Shown here: piece by piece, positions 13,649-20,219 of the stretch
Numbering within the stretch: the stretch's first letter is position 1
Layout of the letters: every line of letters begins with the position of its first letter
Source of the DNA: DATGKR01 sp035294565
Lineage (GTDB): Bacteria > Actinomycetota > Acidimicrobiia > Acidimicrobiales > Palsa-688
NCBI GenBank assembly: GCA_035294565.1
Contig: DATGKR010000047.1
Span: 1 to 20,492, forward strand
Reading direction: 5' to 3'
DNA: 20,492 bases
Position numbers and translations under genes: made by a program
Notes under the pieces: generated by a model
The model's input: the letters and a program-made list of their open reading frames with translations, nothing else
Databases searched by the model: none
Told to the model about the DNA's origin: nothing

Positions 13649-15001
13649 GTGCTGCGCCTCTACGACACCGCTTTCGGCGAGGTCGCCCCTCTCGAGCCGG
13701 CGCAGCCCGGCCGGCTTTCGATGTACGTGTGCGGCCCGACCGTTTCCGGAGAGCCCCACCTCGGCCACGGGCGTTTCACCGTCGTATGGGACGTCCTGCG
13801 GCGCTACCTCACCTGGAGCGGCGTGGAGGTGCGCTTCGTATCCAACGTGACCGACATCGAGGACAAGATCATCGCCCGCGCCGCCGAGGAGGGCCGCAGC
13901 GTCGAGGAAGTCGCCGCGCACTACGAGAAGGTGTGGTGGGCGACGATGGAGCGCCTGGGTGTCGCCCCGCCGACCGTCTCGCCTCACGCCACCGGCTACG
14001 TGGCGCAGATGGTCGACCTGATAGACCGGCTGGTCCGGGGAGGGCACGCCTACGTCGGCGGCGACGGCGTGTACTTTTCCGCCGAGAGCGTCGAAGGCTA
14101 CGGGCTCCTCGCCCGCCAGCCGCTCGAGTCGCTCCGCGTCGGCGCCAGGGTCGAGGCGGCGGAGGGGGCGGCCAAGCGGTCGCCGGTCGACTTCGCCCTG
14201 TGGAAGCTGGCCAAGCCGGGGGAGCCGAGCTGGCCGTCGCCGTGGGGGGCGGGGCGTCCCGGCTGGCACACCGAGTGCGTGGTGATGTCCCTCGACCTCC
14301 TCGGTGAAGGCTTCGACCTGCACACGGGGGGTCTGGACCTCGCCTTCCCCCACCACGAGAACGAGCGGGCGCAGGCGATCGCCGACGGCAGGGCCTTTGC
14401 CCGGCGGTGGGCGCACAACGGCATGGTCGTCGACGAAGCCGGCGAGAAGATGAGCAAGTCGGTCGGCAACACCCTGTCCCTGCTGGAGATCCTCGATCGC
14501 TACGACCCCCGCGCGTTCCGGCTGCACGTCCTGCAGTCCCACTACCGCAGCCCGATGGGGATCGGCTCGTCGACGATGGCCGCGGCGTCGGCGGCCCTCG
14601 AGCGCCTCGACGCCTTCGGCCGCGAGTTCGCCGCCTCCAGAGGGGCGTCTCCCGACCCCGACGTCCTGGGGCGTTTCCGCGAGCGCATGGACGACGACCT
14701 CGACACCCCCGGGGCGGTGGCGGTCGTCTTCGAGGCCCTGCGCCAGGCTCGCGCCGGGGGGTCGGCAGCGGGGCGTTCGGGGGCCCTGGCCGCCGCGGTG
14801 TTCGAGGCCGCCGGCGAGGCGCTGGGTCTCCCCCTGCGCCACGACGTGGCTGCCGTGCCCGCCCGGGTGGCCGAGCTTGCCGCCGAGCGCGACGCCGCCC
14901 GGGCGGCGAAGGACTGGGCCCGGGCAGACGCCATCCGAGCCCAGCTGCAGTCCGAGGGCTGGACGGTGGAGGACGGCCCCCACGGGACGGTGATCCGTTG
15001 A
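13649..15001 (+). CDS. cysS: Cysteinyl-tRNA synthetase
   Basis: A 450-residue class I synthetase. The zinc site is complete: Cys28 (YVCGPTV), Cys210 (GWHTEC), His235 and Glu239 (FPHHENE). The HIGH motif is HLGH (37-40) and KMSKS lies at 267-271. The segment linking CGPTV to HLGH reads SGEP, where most CysRS have YDxx/YNxx. This is a small deviation near the active site. Intact KMSKS and full length argue for CysRS rather than the mycothiol ligase MshC, but MshC is a paralogue and the residues that separate them were judged by eye. GTG 13649 starts the gene with no ribosome site. The stop (TGA, 14999-15001) overlaps the thioesterase TTG start. Confidence 0.9.
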   Translation: MLRLYDTAFGEVAPLEPAQPGRLSMYVCGPTVSGEPHLGHGRFTVVWDVLRRYLTWSGVEVRFVSNVTDIEDKIIARAAEEGRSVEEVAAHYEKVWWATMERLGVAPPTVSPHATGYVAQMVDLIDRLVRGGHAYVGGDGVYFSAESVEGYGLLARQPLESLRVGARVEAAEGAAKRSPVDFALWKLAKPGEPSWPSPWGAGRPGWHTECVVMSLDLLGEGFDLHTGGLDLAFPHHENERAQAIADGRAFARRWAHNGMVVDEAGEKMSKSVGNTLSLLEILDRYDPRAFRLHVLQSHYRSPMGIGSSTMAAASAALERLDAFGREFAASRGASPDPDVLGRFRERMDDDLDTPGAVAVVFEALRQARAGGSAAGRSGALAAAVFEAAGEALGLPLRHDVAAVPARVAELAAERDAARAAKDWARADAIRAQLQSEGWTVEDGPHGTVIR

Positions 15002-15795
15002 CCCACTTCGAGGAGGACACCGCGGTCCGCAGGGTCGAAGGGGGATGGTCGGCCGAGCTGGACCCGCGCTGGAACGTGGGCGAGAACCCCAACGGCGGGT
15101 ACCTGCTCGCCGTCGTCCTGCGCGCCCTCGTCGAGGAGACCGGCCGGCCCGACCCGGTGACGGTCACCGCCCACTACCTGTCGCCCCCGGCAGCGGGCGA
15201 GGTGCACGTTCGTACCGAGATCGTCAAGCCGGGTCGGACGTTCGTCACCGCCACCGCCTCGATGCTCCAGGGGGGCAGGGAAAAGGTCCGCGTTCTCGGG
15301 GCCTTCACAGACCTGGCGTCCCGTCAGGGACCGACGCGCATCAGCGCCCGGCCGCCGGACATCCCCCCGCCAGAGGAGTGCGAGAGCCTGATCGAACTGA
15401 CCCGGCGGGCGGGACGGAAAATCCCTGAGGTGATGAACCGCTTCGACCTGCGCCTGCCCCCCGACAGCCCGTGGGGCCGGCCGGGCGAGGGGGACCCGTT
15501 CGAGATCACCGGCTGGATCCGTTTTCGGGACGGGGAGGAGCCCGGGGCGCTGTCGGCGCCGGTGTTCGCCGACGCCTTCCCGCCGACCATCCTCGGCGCC
15601 GTCGCCGGCGGGTGGGTGCCGACCATCGAGTTGACCGTCCACCTGCGGGGGAGGCCCGCCCCGGGGTGGCTGCTCGGGACCTTCCAGACCAGGGTCCTCG
15701 TGGACGGCCTCTTGGAGGAGGACGGCGAGCTATGGGACAGCGAAGGGCGTCCCATCGCCCTGTCCCGCCAGCTCGCCATGGTCCTCGGGGCCTGA
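14998..15795 (+). CDS. Acyl-CoA thioesterase-like double-hotdog protein
   Basis: The 265-residue protein opens MTHFEEDTAVRRVEGGWSAE, with WNVGENPNGGYLLAVVLRAL (about 22-41) forming the first hotdog helix. VTVTAHYLSPPAAGEV (about 54-69) and GAVAGGWVPTIELTVHLRG (about 200-218) mark the two hotdog halves of the TesB-like/4HBT-3 thioesterase family common in actinobacteria. It probably hydrolyses acyl-CoA thioesters; chain length is unknown. The start is TTG 14998 inside TTGA, overlapping the cysS stop, so translation is coupled. The TGA stop shares its A with the ATG of the MFS gene (TGATG). The three genes therefore form one transcription unit, although they are functionally unrelated. Confidence 0.82.
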   Translation: MTHFEEDTAVRRVEGGWSAELDPRWNVGENPNGGYLLAVVLRALVEETGRPDPVTVTAHYLSPPAAGEVHVRTEIVKPGRTFVTATASMLQGGREKVRVLGAFTDLASRQGPTRISARPPDIPPPEECESLIELTRRAGRKIPEVMNRFDLRLPPDSPWGRPGEGDPFEITGWIRFRDGEEPGALSAPVFADAFPPTILGAVAGGWVPTIELTVHLRGRPAPGWLLGTFQTRVLVDGLLEEDGELWDSEGRPIALSRQLAMVLGA

Positions 15796-17186
15796 TGCGC
15801 GCCCGGTCGCGGCAGCCTCTGCCCGCCGGGTTCGGCACGGTCTGGTCGTCGGTGGCCGTGGACCTCGTGGGCTTCGGGATAGTCCTTCCCATCCTGCCCA
15901 TCTACGCCAGGCGTTTCCACGCCAGCCCGCTCGAAGCGGCGCTTCTCGTCAGCGCCTTCTCGGCGGCGGGGTTCGTCTGCTCCCCGCTGTGGGGACGCCT
16001 CTCCGACCGGATCGGGCGGCGGCCGGTCATCCTCATATCCCTCGCCGGGACGGCGGTGGGCAGCCTGCTCACGGGCCTCGCCGGGGGGCTCCCGCTGCTC
16101 TTCGCCGGACGCCTGGTCGACGGGGGCTCGGGGGCCAGTGTGGCGGTGGCGCAAGCGGCGGCGGCCGATCTCTCGCCGCCGGGGGAGAGGACCCGGCTCT
16201 TCGGCCTGCTCGGGGCGGCTTTCGGAGTGGGGTTCGTCGCCGGACCGGCGATCGGCGCCCTAGGTGCGCTCGCCGGGCCGCGCGCGCCGTTCCTGCTTGC
16301 CGCAGGCATCGCCGGCGTCAACGCTCTGGTCGCCGCGGCGCGCCTGCCAGAGACCAGGGAGCCCTCCGGATGTGGCCCCCTGGCTGCTCCTTCGGAGCCT
16401 TCTGGCCGTGCGCCTCTGGCTGCTCCTTCGGAGCCTTCTGGCCGTGACCCCCTGCCCTCGCCCTTTGCCGACGCGGCTCGGCCCGCGCCTTCGGCTTCTT
16501 CTGGCCGTGCGCCTCTGGCTGCTCCTTCTGGGCCTTCCGCCGGCGCCCCTCGTGCTCCCCGCGATCTTGGCCCTCCGGTGGGCCCGCCTGCTCCGGAGCG
16601 CCCGGCGGCGCCCGGAGGTGTCGCCGCCCTGGTCGCCGTCGCCTTCGCGGCCATGGTCGCATTCAGCGGGTTCGAAGCGACCTTCGCCCTTTTCGGCCAG
16701 CGGCACCTCGGTTTCGGCATCGGCTCGGCAGCGGCGGTCTTCACCGGCGTGGGGGCGGTCATCGTCGTCGTCCAGGCGGGCCTGGTGCGCCCGGTGGTGA
16801 GACGCCTGGGCGAGTCGCGCACCCTCGTCGCCGGCCTCGCCGCCAACGCCGCCGGACTGCTCCTCCTGGCCGCGGCGACATCCTGGGCCCTGGCCGCCCC
16901 CGCGCTGCTGGCCCTGACCGTCGGCCAGGGGCTGGTCCAGACGACGATGGCCAGCGCCCTGGCGGGCCTGTCGAGCCCCGCACGGCGGGGACGGGTGCTC
17001 GGGGCCCAGCAGTCAGCGTCGTCGCTGGCACGGGTCGTCGGTCCTGCGGTGGGCGGGGCGCTGCTCGGTTCGCAGGTCGGCGGCGGTCCCTACCTGCTCG
17101 GAGCCGCCATGACCGGCCTCGCGCTGGTGGGTGTCGTCGTCTCTATTTACCGGAGCAAGCCGGCCGGGTATATTACTGAACGGTAA
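15795..17186 (+). CDS. MFS transporter with a repetitive central loop
   Basis: A 463-residue major facilitator protein with about twelve predicted helices. Motif A, GRLSDRIGRR (67-76), lies in the loop between helices 2 and 3. FVAGPAIGALGAL (about 138-150) resembles the motif C of drug/H+ antiporters, so it is probably an exporter of hydrophobic compounds (DHA1/TetA-like); the substrate is unknown. The loop between helices 6 and 7 is extended to about 87 residues (189-275) of Pro/Ala/Ser/Gly repeats, EPSGRAPLAAPS and variants. The DNA there uses CCT, TCT, GCT and CTT codons unlike the GC-ending codons of the rest of the gene, so the loop may be a recent repeat expansion. The start is ATG 15795, overlapping the thioesterase stop; the stop lies inside the palindrome upstream of the acyl-CoA dehydrogenase. 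Confidence 0.88.
   Translation: MRARSRQPLPAGFGTVWSSVAVDLVGFGIVLPILPIYARRFHASPLEAALLVSAFSAAGFVCSPLWGRLSDRIGRRPVILISLAGTAVGSLLTGLAGGLPLLFAGRLVDGGSGASVAVAQAAAADLSPPGERTRLFGLLGAAFGVGFVAGPAIGALGALAGPRAPFLLAAGIAGVNALVAAARLPETREPSGCGPLAAPSEPSGRAPLAAPSEPSGRDPLPSPFADAARPAPSASSGRAPLAAPSGPSAGAPRAPRDLGPPVGPPAPERPAAPGGVAALVAVAFAAMVAFSGFEATFALFGQRHLGFGIGSAAAVFTGVGAVIVVVQAGLVRPVVRRLGESRTLVAGLAANAAGLLLLAAATSWALAAPALLALTVGQGLVQTTMASALAGLSSPARRGRVLGAQQSASSLARVVGPAVGGALLGSQVGGGPYLLGAAMTGLALVGVVVSIYRSKPAGYITER
16359..16528 (+). repeat. In-frame 36-base repeats in the MFS central loop
   Basis: Unit 1 is 16359-16394 and unit 2 is 16395-16430, each encoding twelve residues of the form EPSGxxPLAAPS. A partial third starts at 16431 and matches for 16 bases. 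A 30-base exact copy of 16400-16429 recurs at 16499-16528. All keep frame. Confidence 0.85.
17146..17174 (+). promoter_or_regulatory. Sigma70-type promoter of the acyl-CoA dehydrogenase gene
   Basis: TTTACC (17146-17151, four of six to TTGACA) and TATATT (17169-17174) are separated by exactly 17 bases. Both lie inside the 3' end of the MFS gene. The expected start near 17181 leaves a leader of about 34 bases with GGGAAGGGAC before ATG 17215. This is the best -35/-10 pair seen in the window. Confidence 0.6.
17173..17186. promoter_or_regulatory. Imperfect palindrome TTACTGAACGGTAA, candidate repressor site
   Basis: TTACTG and CGGTAA are inverted halves (five of six positions) around AA. The site overlaps the last base pair of the -10 and the predicted transcription start, the position expected of a repressor operator. 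TetR/FadR-type regulators commonly control acyl-CoA dehydrogenase genes, but no regulator gene is in the window. Confidence 0.4.
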
Positions 17187-17214
17187 CAAACGCTCGAGAC
17201 CGCCGGGAAGGGAC

Positions 17215-18432
17215 ATGCCGGACTTCTCCAACGCACTTAACGAGGACCAACTTCAGCTCCAGAAATGGGTGCACGACTTCGCCGAGGACGTCGTGCGGCC
17301 CGCCGCCCACGAGTGGGACGAGCGGGAGGAGACCCCTTGGCCGATAATCGAGGAGGCGGCCAGGATCGGGCTCTACTCGCTGGACTTCGTCGCCAACATG
17401 TTCGCCGACCCCACCGGCATCTCGGTGCCGCTTGTCATGGAGGAGATCGCCTGGGGAGACGCGGGCATCGGCCTGGCGATCTTCGGCACGGTCCTCGGCG
17501 TTGCGGGCATCTTTGGCAACGGCACTCCCGAGCAGGTCACAGAGTGGCTGCCGCAGTGCTTCGGGACGCCGGAGAAGATCGCCCTTGCGGCCTTCTGCGT
17601 TTCCGAGCCCGACGCCGGCTCGGACGTGAGCTCCATGCGTACCAGAGCCGTCTACGACGAGGCTGCCGACGAGTGGGTCCTCAACGGGACCAAGACCTGG
17701 ATCACCAACGGGGGCATCGCCGACGTCCACGTCGTCGTCGCTTCCGTCGACCCCGAGCTCAAAGGGCGGGGCCAAGCGAGCTTCATCGTCCCCCCCGGAA
17801 CCAAGGGCCTGACGATGGGCCAGAAGTTCAAGAAGATGGGAATTCGCGCCTCGCACACCGCCGAGGTGGTCCTCGATGACGTGCGGGTACCGGGCCGGTT
17901 GCTGCTCGGGGGGAAGGAGAAGCTGGACGAGCGCCTCGCTCGGGCCCGTGAGGGCCGGACCGGTCAGCGCGGTCAGGCAGCGATGGCCACCTTCGAGCGA
18001 ACCCGCCCCGGTGTCGGCGCCCAGGCGGTCGGCATAGCCCGCGCGGCGTATGAGTACTCGCTCGAGTACGCCAAGGAGCGGAAGCAGTTCGGCCGGCCGA
18101 TCATCGAGAACCAGGCCATCGCCTTCAAGCTCGCCGAGATGCGCATGCTCACCGACGCGGCGCGCCTGCTCGTGTGGAACGCCTCGTGGCGCGGGGCCAG
18201 TGGAGGGGGGTTCGAGGCAGCCGAGGGCTCGCAGTCGAAGCTCTTCGCCGGCGAGACGGCCGTGCGGGTGACCGACGAGGCTATCCAGATTCTCGGCGGC
18301 GCCGGGTATATCCGGGAACACCCCGTCGAGCGCTGGCACCGTGACGCCAAGATCTTCACCATCTTCGAGGGGACCAGCGAGATTCAGCACCTGGTGATAG
18401 CCCGGGCCATCTCGGGCATGCACATCCAATAG
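17215..18432 (+). CDS. Acyl-CoA dehydrogenase
   Basis: A 405-residue FAD-dependent acyl-CoA dehydrogenase that introduces the alpha-beta double bond of acyl-CoA, passing electrons to ETF. LAAFCVSEPDAGSD (about 123-136) is the first family signature, KTWITNGGIADV lies near 161-172, and YAKERKQFGRPIIENQAIAFKLAEM is in the C-terminal helical domain. The probable catalytic base is Glu385 in IFEGTSEIQHLVIARAI. The segment GGKEKLDERLARAREGRTGQRGQAAMATFERTRP is longer than in the short-chain enzymes at this place and is charged, which marks a subfamily I cannot name. The start is ATG 17215 with GGGAAGGGAC upstream; 28 codons of open frame before it cross the promoter and are rejected. Chain-length preference is unknown. 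Confidence 0.92.
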   Translation: MPDFSNALNEDQLQLQKWVHDFAEDVVRPAAHEWDEREETPWPIIEEAARIGLYSLDFVANMFADPTGISVPLVMEEIAWGDAGIGLAIFGTVLGVAGIFGNGTPEQVTEWLPQCFGTPEKIALAAFCVSEPDAGSDVSSMRTRAVYDEAADEWVLNGTKTWITNGGIADVHVVVASVDPELKGRGQASFIVPPGTKGLTMGQKFKKMGIRASHTAEVVLDDVRVPGRLLLGGKEKLDERLARAREGRTGQRGQAAMATFERTRPGVGAQAVGIARAAYEYSLEYAKERKQFGRPIIENQAIAFKLAEMRMLTDAARLLVWNASWRGASGGGFEAAEGSQSKLFAGETAVRVTDEAIQILGGAGYIREHPVERWHRDAKIFTIFEGTSEIQHLVIARAISGMHIQ

Positions 18433-18535
18433 CGCTGAAGGTCACTTTTAAGCCCCAGGTTCGGTTCGACAGGGACAAGAACGGACCGCGGCTGTTGACG
18501 ACCAAGTCGAACCGGCACTGACCCGTCTCTTTCAA

Positions 18536-18628
18536 GAGGGCGGTGGACGACTGATCCCGGAGGGCGGTGGACAGCTGATCCCAGACGGTGGACAGCTGAT
18601 CCCGGAGGGCGGTGGACGACGAATCCCG
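18536..18628 (+). repeat. Four tandem 21-24-base repeats
   Basis: Units are 18536-18559, 18560-18583, 18584-18604 and 18605-18628. Each starts GAGGGCGGTGGAC (third unit GACGGTGGAC) and ends in GATCCC or AATCCC plus one base. Unit 3 lacks three bases. There are no unique spacers, so this is not a CRISPR array. Confidence 0.85.
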
Positions 18629-18698
18629 ATTTGTGTACGAAACCCGATTTGTGTGCAGATACGGTCAATAACTCGGGTTTCGTTCACAACTCGGGATT
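18622..18698. repeat. Long imperfect inverted repeat (29-bp arms)
   Basis: The left arm 18622-18650 and right arm 18670-18698 pair at 26 of 29 positions around a 19-base loop. Each arm holds two copies of a CCCGA(T/G)TTGTG-like core spaced 18 bases apart, so the element is a nested direct and inverted repeat. As RNA it would form a long hairpin from either strand. Confidence 0.85.
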
Positions 18699-18948
18699 GG
18701 TGACGTGTCCTCGAGCAAGTCGGTGGGCCGGTAGCGGCCGCCGCGATGACCTCATCGATGCTCGTCGCGCGGATCCGGGCGGGGGAGTCCTGCCGCTGGA
18801 ACCCAGCCGTGCTGTCAATGGCCGGCTGTGGGGTCGGGAACGCCGGGACGCTCCGGGAGCCGTCGATCTGCAGCTTCCGCGGGGTGGCCGATGCTGATAT
18901 GGCCCGTCGGTGACCAACGAGCCGCCGCCTGTAGCAGGATCGACCGCC

Positions 18949-19020
18949 GACCCCAGCGATGAGCGTTGCGGCTGCTTGGGTGAAGACCCCAGCGATGAGC
19001 GTTGCGGCTGCGAGGGTGAA
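18949..19020. repeat. Tandem duplication of a 36-mer next to the VWA gene stop
   Basis: 18949-18984 and 18985-19020 differ at only two positions. Read on minus, directly after the VWA stop, each copy would encode FT(L/Q)AAATLIAGV in the frame opened by a GTG (19026) that overlaps the VWA stop. Confidence 0.85.
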
Positions 19021-19022
19021 GC

Positions 19023-20219
19023 TCACGGCGACGCCACGGCAGCGAGGACCTCGTCGAGAGCCGTGCGGTTGTGGCCGCTGACGAACGCGTCGACGTAGGG
19101 AAGGGCGGCCGCCATGCCCCCGGTCAGAGGCTCGTAGTCCGCTGAGGCCTTGCGGGGGTTCACCCAGACGATCCGGAAAGCGAGGCGGCTCAGGCGTTGC
19201 ATCTCCCTGGCGAGCACCCCTGGGTCGCCGGTGTCCCAGCCGTCGGAGAGAACGACCATCACGGCGCCTCGGGCGAGGCCGCGCCGTCCGTACCCGTCGT
19301 TGAAGGCCTTGAGGGAGTCGCCGATTCGGGTGCCGCCCGACCAGTCCGGGGCGGCCCGGCCGGCCTTCTCTAGCGCCGCGTCGGGGTTCGCGGCGCGCAG
19401 GGTCCTGGTGAGGCGGGTGAGCCGGGTGGCGAAAACGAACGCCTCCGCCCGGGCGGCGCCGACCCCCGACATCAAAAGCTGGAGGTACGCCCTGGCGTAG
19501 GGCTCCATCGAGCCCGAGATGTCACAGATGAGCACCACCCGGCGGGGTCGTCGGCGCCGGCGACGGCGGACGGCGACCATCGGTTCGCCACCGGTCCGCC
19601 GGGATCTGCGCAGCGTGGCCCGAACGTCGAGCTCGCGGCCACTGGGGTCCCTTGTCCTGCGCCGGCCCGGCCGCGGCGGTGCTGCGAGGGCCATGCGGTC
19701 GCCCAGCCTCCGTAGGTCGGCCAGCTCATCTGCGGTGAGCTTGGCGAAGTCCTGGTGGCGAAGCCGCTCCTCGGGGCTGAGGACAGCCGTCAGCGACTCG
19801 TGCGCTGATGGCTCCCCTTCGCTGCTGTCGCCGGTTGCGGAAGTCGAGGCGGTCGGCTCCGGCAGGGAGCCTTCCATCCCCGGCGCCGCCTGCTTCGGCG
19901 GCCGGGTACTGCCTTTCGAAGGCGGGGGCGGGGGAGGGACATCGCCCCTGAAATCAGCGGGATCCACCAGTCCCCCGAACACCTGGGAGAACACCCTGTC
20001 GAAGACGGCGATGTTGGAATGATCGTCCACCAGGGTGACCCGGCCCAGCCAATACAGGTCGTCCACCGTGGCGGGCGGGGCCAGCGCCATCGCCGAGGCG
20101 AAGCGGCCCGCCCGTTCCGGGGTCACTGCCGCCCCGGCGGCGCGCACGAGGGCGGAGAACCGGGCGGCGATGTCGGCCAGGTCCGGTACCGCCGGGCGGG
20201 GGATGGGAGCGGCGATCAT
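19023..20219 (-). CDS. CoxE-like VWA domain protein
   Basis: A 398-residue protein of the CoxE/VWA family. The N-terminal ~90 residues are helical (FSALVRAAGAAVTPERAGRFASAM), typical of CoxE. A proline-rich and acidic linker follows (about 94-145), then a very basic stretch (seven consecutive Arg at 218-224). The C-terminal VWA domain has a complete MIDAS: Asp233, Ser235 and Ser237 in CDISGSM, Thr297 in GGTRIGDSL and Asp326 in LSDGWDTGD. CoxE works with the MoxR-type ATPase CoxD in maturing metal cofactors, first described for CO dehydrogenase. Here the CoxD-like gene lies directly upstream with an ATGA overlap, but no dehydrogenase genes are visible. The client is therefore unknown. Confidence 0.9.
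   Translation of the reverse strand: MIAAPIPRPAVPDLADIAARFSALVRAAGAAVTPERAGRFASAMALAPPATVDDLYWLGRVTLVDDHSNIAVFDRVFSQVFGGLVDPADFRGDVPPPPPPSKGSTRPPKQAAPGMEGSLPEPTASTSATGDSSEGEPSAHESLTAVLSPEERLRHQDFAKLTADELADLRRLGDRMALAAPPRPGRRRTRDPSGRELDVRATLRRSRRTGGEPMVAVRRRRRRRPRRVVLICDISGSMEPYARAYLQLLMSGVGAARAEAFVFATRLTRLTRTLRAANPDAALEKAGRAAPDWSGGTRIGDSLKAFNDGYGRRGLARGAVMVVLSDGWDTGDPGVLAREMQRLSRLAFRIVWVNPRKASADYEPLTGGMAAALPYVDAFVSGHNRTALDEVLAAVASP

Larger units (their letters stand above)
18433..19022. other. 590-base repeat-rich intergenic stretch without a convincing gene
   Basis: No ORF here has family-like sequence or a ribosome site. The stretch holds a 9-bp inverted repeat (CGGTTCGAC 18462-18470 with GTCGAACCG 18506-18514), four tandem 21-24-mers (18536-18628), a long imperfect inverted repeat (18622-18698) and a duplicated 36-mer (18949-19020). 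Its base composition is visibly less GC-rich than the flanking genes near 18.6-18.7 kb. Bases 18700-18940 show no feature I can name. It lies between convergent genes, a common landing place for repeats or decayed elements. Confidence 0.7.

Noticed and set aside
12599..14983. 794-residue minus-strand frame over valS and cysS
   Set aside because: It overlaps both synthetases in other frames and has no recognisable domain.
13649..15001. Mycothiol ligase MshC instead of CysRS
   Set aside because: Intact zinc ligands, KMSKS, full length and the divergent valS favour CysRS; the paralogy leaves slight doubt.
18462..18514. 9-bp inverted repeat after the acyl-CoA dehydrogenase as a terminator
   Set aside because: The 35-base loop and lack of a T tract make termination unlikely.
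18536..18628. CRISPR array
   Set aside because: Units are directly abutting with no unique spacers, and no cas genes are present.
18631..18897. 88-residue plus-strand ORF
   Set aside because: It starts inside the inverted repeat, has no ribosome site and no protein-like pattern.
18532..19026. 164-residue minus-strand ORF after the VWA gene as a full protein
   Set aside because: The coupled GTG is suggestive, but beyond the first 30 residues the sequence is repeat translation and low complexity without family resemblance; kept only as a finding.
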